Assembly (NCBI GenBank): GCA_001790315.1
Contig: MGCE01000182.1
Location: 1-8,487, forward strand
Length of the DNA: 8,487 nt
Direction: 5' to 3'
Source of the DNA: Candidatus Rokubacteria bacterium RIFCSPLOWO2_02_FULL_72_37
GTDB taxonomy: Bacteria; Methylomirabilota; Methylomirabilia; Rokubacteriales; CSP1-6
Position 1 is the first letter of the stretch. The number at the start of each line of letters is the position of its first letter. Under the pieces are notes generated by a model. The model was not told the origin of the DNA and did not search any database. It was given only the letters and a program-made list of their open reading frames with translations. Of this stretch, positions 5,725 through 8,487 are shown piece by piece. The translations under genes were made by a program, and so were the position numbers.

Positions 5725-6700
5725 CGACCGCCTCGCCGTCGTCACGCGGGGGCTGACGAAGCGCTTCGGGCGCGTGCTCGCCGTGGACCATCTGGATCTC
5801 GAGGTCCGGCGGGGCGAGCTCTACGGGTTTCTCGGGCCGAACGGCGCCGGCAAGTCCACGACCGTGCGGATGCTCTGCGGCATCCTCCAGCCGACCGAGG
5901 GCGACGGCCGCGTGCTGGGCATCGACCTCCGCCGGGATCCCGAGCGGGTGAAATCGGTGATCGGCTACATGTCGCAGGAGTTCTCCCTGTACGACGACCT
6001 CACCGTGGAGGAGAACCTGGCCTTCTACGCGCGTGTCTACGTCGTGCCACGCGGGGAGCGGGCCGGGCGCATCCGGCAGATGCTCCAGCTCGCCGACCTC
6101 GTCGGCCGCGAGCGCCAGCTCGCCGGCCAGCTCTCCGGCGGCTACCGTCAGCGCCTCGCGCTGGCGTGCGCCCTCGTGCACTCGCCGGAGATGGTCTTCC
6201 TCGATGAGCCGACATCCGGCGTGGACCCTGTCTCGCGCCGGACCTTCTGGGCCCTGGTGCGCCGGCTCGCCGACGGCGGCACGACGATCCTGATCACGAC
6301 GCACTACATGGACGAGGCGGAGCTCTGCGACGCGCTCGGGTTCATCTACCAGGGACGGCTGATCGCCCACGGCCCCCCCGCGCGCATCAAGGCCGAGACG
6401 TTCGGGCGTCCGGTGCTCGAGCTCGTCGTCGCGGATTCGCGAGCGGCGGCCGACGCGCTCGCGGAGTGGGATGCGGTCGAGGAAGTCGTTCGCGCGGGCG
6501 CGCGGGTCCGCGTCATCGGCGCCCGGAAGGGTCTCGGCACCGCCGACGTGGCCGAGTACCTCCGCGCCCGCGGCGTCACCGTGGAGTGGGTGGGCGCGGT
6601 CGAGCCGACCGTCGAGGACCTCTTCGTGTCGTTCGTCGACCGGGAGCGGAAGACCCGCGTCCGCGCCCAGCTCCAGGCGCTCGGGACCTCGCGAGGCTGA
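5705..6700 (+). CDS. ABC exporter ATP-binding subunit (drug/YbhF-type)
   Basis: This 331-residue cytoplasmic ATPase powers the exporter. Walker A is GPNGAGKST (44-52), the Q-loop is Gln91 in YMSQEFSLYDDLT, the signature is LSGGY (143-147), Walker B is MVFLDEPT (163-170) with catalytic Glu168, the D-loop is SGVD (171-174), and the switch His200 lies in ITTHYMDEAE. Residues about 225-310 form the C-terminal accessory domain common in DrrA/CcmA-type multidrug ABC ATPases, ending with VEPTVEDLFVSFV. There is a single nucleotide-binding domain, whereas E. coli YbhF is a fused double one, so this protein probably homodimerises. The ATG at 5705 is the only usable start. It lies inside the fusion-protein gene in another frame (20-base overlap), and no Shine-Dalgarno is evident, so translation is probably coupled. 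The permease gene follows after 4 bases. Confidence 0.95.
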   Translation: MPSWDPDDRLAVVTRGLTKRFGRVLAVDHLDLEVRRGELYGFLGPNGAGKSTTVRMLCGILQPTEGDGRVLGIDLRRDPERVKSVIGYMSQEFSLYDDLTVEENLAFYARVYVVPRGERAGRIRQMLQLADLVGRERQLAGQLSGGYRQRLALACALVHSPEMVFLDEPTSGVDPVSRRTFWALVRRLADGGTTILITTHYMDEAELCDALGFIYQGRLIAHGPPARIKAETFGRPVLELVVADSRAAADALAEWDAVEEVVRAGARVRVIGARKGLGTADVAEYLRARGVTVEWVGAVEPTVEDLFVSFVDRERKTRVRAQLQALGTSRG

Positions 6701-6704
6701 GCCG

Positions 6705-7829
6705 ATGGGCAGCCGCCTCCACGGGATCATCGTCAAGGAGTTCATCCAGCTGCGGCGGGACCGTCTCGCGCTCACGCTCATGCTCTTCGTGCCGGTGGTG
6801 ATGCTCTTCATCTTCGGCTGGGCGATCAACACGGACGTCAAGCACGTGCCGACCGCGGTCGTGGAGCAATCCGGCAGCGTCGAGGCGCAGCAGCTCCTCG
6901 AGGCGCTCGAGAACAGCCAGTACTTCGACATCCGCCACCGACTCCGGAGCCAGCATGAGCTGACGCGCCTGATCGACAACGGCACCGCGAAGGTCGGCGT
7001 CGTGATCCCGCCCGACTACGCGCGCCAGCTCTCCCGGCGCCAGGCGCGGGTGCAGGTGATCGTGGACGCCTCGGACCCGCAGGTGGCCACGTCGGCGATG
7101 AACGCGGCGACGGCGCTCGCGGCCGACCGCTCGCTCGCGGTGCTCGCGCGGACCAGCGGCGGGGCGGTCGTGCGGGAGGAGACACCGCCGCTCGACTTCC
7201 GTGTGCGCGCCTGGTACAACCCCGATCTCGTCTCCGCGATCTTCATCGTGCCCGGGCTGATCGGCGCGTTGCTGATGCAGACGACGGTGAGTGTCATGGC
7301 GATCGCGATCGTCCGTGAGCGGGAGCGGGGAACGCTCGAGGCGCTGGTGGTGAGCCCGATCCGGCGCTGGGAGCTCTTGCTCGGCAAGATCATCCCGAAT
7401 CTGCTCGTGGCCTACGGGCAGATGACGATGGCGCTGCTCGTCGCGCACTTCGTCTTCGAGGTGCCGATCCGCGGCAGCCTCGTGCTCCTCTACGGGCTCT
7501 CGGCCGTGTTCATGTGGGGGACGCTCGGGATCGGCATCCTGGTCTCCGCCGCCTCGCGGACCGTGCCCCAGGCCATGCAGCTGTCGTTCATGACTTTCCT
7601 GCCGTCCATCTATCTGTCCGGTCTGCTGTTCCCGATCGAGGGCATGCCGCAGGCCGCACAGTACCTCGCTTCCCTGATCCCGCTCACGTATTACCTGCGC
7701 ATCGTGCGCGGCATCGTGCTCAAGGGAATCGGTATCGACGACCTGTGGCCGCAGGTGCTCCCGCTCGTCGCCTTCGGCGCCGTGGTGTTCACGCTGTCGG
7801 TCCTGCGATTCCGTAAGCAGCTGGACTGA
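6705..7829 (+). CDS. ABC-2 type exporter permease (YbhS/YbhR-like)
   Basis: The 374-residue integral membrane protein forms the transport channel. One membrane helix spans about 21-41, followed by a large extracytoplasmic domain (about 42-175, with HELTRLIDNGTAKVGVVIPPDYA typical of the family). Five more helices lie near 177-203, 228-250, 257-281, 292-312 and 349-368. The coupling segment RERERGTLEALVVSPIRRWE (204-223) is the conserved ABC-2 motif that meets the ATPase. The length equals that of YbhS/YbhR, but only one permease gene is present here, so a homodimer is expected. The frame is open 234 bases further upstream inside the ATPase gene; the ATG at 6705 is chosen because it gives the family N-terminus, leaves a 4-base gap after the ATPase stop, and has GAGG 8 bases upstream. 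The substrate cannot be told from sequence. Confidence 0.94.
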   Translation: MGSRLHGIIVKEFIQLRRDRLALTLMLFVPVVMLFIFGWAINTDVKHVPTAVVEQSGSVEAQQLLEALENSQYFDIRHRLRSQHELTRLIDNGTAKVGVVIPPDYARQLSRRQARVQVIVDASDPQVATSAMNAATALAADRSLAVLARTSGGAVVREETPPLDFRVRAWYNPDLVSAIFIVPGLIGALLMQTTVSVMAIAIVRERERGTLEALVVSPIRRWELLLGKIIPNLLVAYGQMTMALLVAHFVFEVPIRGSLVLLYGLSAVFMWGTLGIGILVSAASRTVPQAMQLSFMTFLPSIYLSGLLFPIEGMPQAAQYLASLIPLTYYLRIVRGIVLKGIGIDDLWPQVLPLVAFGAVVFTLSVLRFRKQLD

Positions 7830-7834
7830 ACGAT

Positions 7835-7840
7835 TACAAT
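7835..7840 (+). promoter_or_regulatory. -10 box of the second M16 gene
   Basis: TACAAT (5 of 6 matches) lies in the 18-base gap after the permease stop and is followed by 7 bases and then the ATG at 7848. The geometry matches the other leaderless-type starts in the window, so the second M16 gene may be transcribed separately as well as from the operon. No good -35 is visible; the upstream bases are permease coding sequence. Confidence 0.5.
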
Positions 7841-7847
7841 GAGGCGC

Positions 7848-8487
7848 ATGGTGACGGAACGACTGGCGCTCGTGTCGCTCGTCCTGCTCCTGGCCGCCCC
7901 GGTCGCGGCCGCGCCGCTCGCGCACCGCGAGGTGCTTCCCAACGGGATCGTGCTGCTCGTGGCCGAGCGCCCGGCGATCCCGCTCGTGGCCGTCCGGGTG
8001 CTTATGCGGGCCGGCGCGGCGCTCGACCCGCCGGACCGGGATGGACTCGCGAGCCTGACCGGCGCCGTGCTGACCCGCGGAACGTCCACGCGGACCGGAC
8101 CCGCCCTCGACGCGGCGATCGAGTTCGTCGGGGGGAGCCTCGAGGCGGCCGCCGGCCGGGACAGCCTGAACGTGTCCCTGCGCGTCCTCAGGAAGGACCT
8201 CGGCCTCGGCCTCGATCTTCTTGCAGACGTGCTCCTCTCGCCGGCGTTTCCCGCGCCCGAGGTGGCGAGGAAGGTGGCGGAGCTCAAGGCCGCGATCAAG
8301 CGATCCGAGGAGGATCCGGCCGCGGTGGCGTCGCGCGCCCTGGCGCGTCTCGTCTACCCGGGTCACCCGTACGGCGTGCCGGTCGAGGGCACGCTCGAGT
8401 CTGCGGATCGACTCACGCGCGAGGACGTGCAGGGTTTCTGGCGTGCTCACGCGCGTCCCGACACGACCGTGATCGCCGTCGTCGGGC
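7848..8487 (+). CDS. M16 family protein lacking the zinc site, 5' part only
   Basis: The reading frame runs off the right edge; 213 residues are visible, about half of a normal M16B chain. Residues 1-22 are a signal peptide with a likely cut within APVAAAP. The N-terminal M16 domain follows, with LPNGIVLLVAE, RAGAALDPPDRDGLASLTGAVLTRGT cut as two conserved blocks at 54-65 and 66-79, and HPYGVPVEGTLESADRLT (173-190). At the place of HxxEH it has Ser69-Leu-Thr-Gly72-Ala73, so all three motif residues are missing. The later ligand Glu is also absent (AAIKRSEEDP). It should therefore be a non-catalytic subunit that pairs with the active M16 chain at 3251. The start could be ATG 7839 (three codons earlier) or 7848. 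The latter is preferred because TACAAT overlaps the earlier ATG and a transcript from it would begin near 7848. Confidence 0.9.
   Translation, partial: MVTERLALVSLVLLLAAPVAAAPLAHREVLPNGIVLLVAERPAIPLVAVRVLMRAGAALDPPDRDGLASLTGAVLTRGTSTRTGPALDAAIEFVGGSLEAAAGRDSLNVSLRVLRKDLGLGLDLLADVLLSPAFPAPEVARKVAELKAAIKRSEEDPAAVASRALARLVYPGHPYGVPVEGTLESADRLTREDVQGFWRAHARPDTTVIAVVG

Noticed and set aside
4393..5745. Minus-strand open frame of 450 codons opposite the fusion-protein gene, and a similar 444-codon one at 5651-6985
   Set aside because: Both are mirror frames of convincing plus-strand genes; their length reflects scarcity of stop codons at this GC content.
6471..6704. N-terminal extension of the permease frame inside the ATPase gene
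   Set aside because: The extra 78 residues are low-complexity Ser/Arg/Pro and overlap the conserved end of the ATPase. The ATG at 6705 gives the normal family N-terminus directly before the first membrane helix.
6576..8450. Minus-strand open frame of 624 codons under the permease and second M16 gene
   Set aside because: The translation is dominated by Arg, His, Asp and Glu without family motifs, while the plus strand encodes well-conserved permease and M16 proteins.

Overview
The window is very GC-rich (roughly 70% by eye), tightly packed, and has no tRNA, rRNA, CRISPR array or transposase gene. The gene set is an isoaspartyl-peptidase-type asparaginase, a family-5 uracil-DNA glycosylase, an HtrA protease, two M16 zinc-peptidase-family proteins and a YbhG-type ABC exporter. 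This fits a didermic, high-GC environmental bacterium of the Rokubacteria/Methylomirabilota or deltaproteobacterial kind. That placement is an impression from gene content and composition, not a demonstrated assignment.

Left third (1-2131): a short gene-free edge with a GC-rich hairpin (152-189), then the asparaginase on the minus strand (195-1085). The uracil-DNA glycosylase lies divergent to it on the plus strand (1106-1990). The two share a roughly 20-bp promoter gap in which one AT-rich hexamer can serve as -10 box in both directions. The glycosylase domain ends near base 1785, but the reading frame continues for about 68 low-complexity residues through a large imperfect palindrome (1801-1993, 35-bp arms with one mismatch). 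The rest of the gap before the convergent htrA gene is filled with palindromes, a four-run G-tract array and a perfect 11-bp hairpin.

Right two thirds (2132-8487): an HtrA-type periplasmic serine protease on the minus strand is divergent from a plus-strand run. That run is an active-site-intact M16 peptidase, a membrane-fusion protein, an ABC ATPase, an ABC-2 permease, and then a second M16 protein lacking the zinc ligands, cut off by the right edge. The M16 gene overlaps the fusion-protein gene by 1 base, that gene overlaps the ATPase gene by 20 bases, and the permease follows after 4 bases, so the run is probably one operon. The second M16 gene has its own -10-like box. All the products except the ATPase should act in or across the cell envelope, so the module reads as envelope proteolysis plus export.

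Points worth a second look: a catalytic/non-catalytic M16 pair separated by an exporter; a fusion protein whose coiled-coil hairpin seems to have been lengthened by one 26-residue repeat on each arm; -10 boxes 6-7 bases before start codons, suggesting leaderless mRNAs; and the palindromic element in the glycosylase tail. I did not find a clearly new system. The M16-exporter-M16 arrangement is the nearest candidate.
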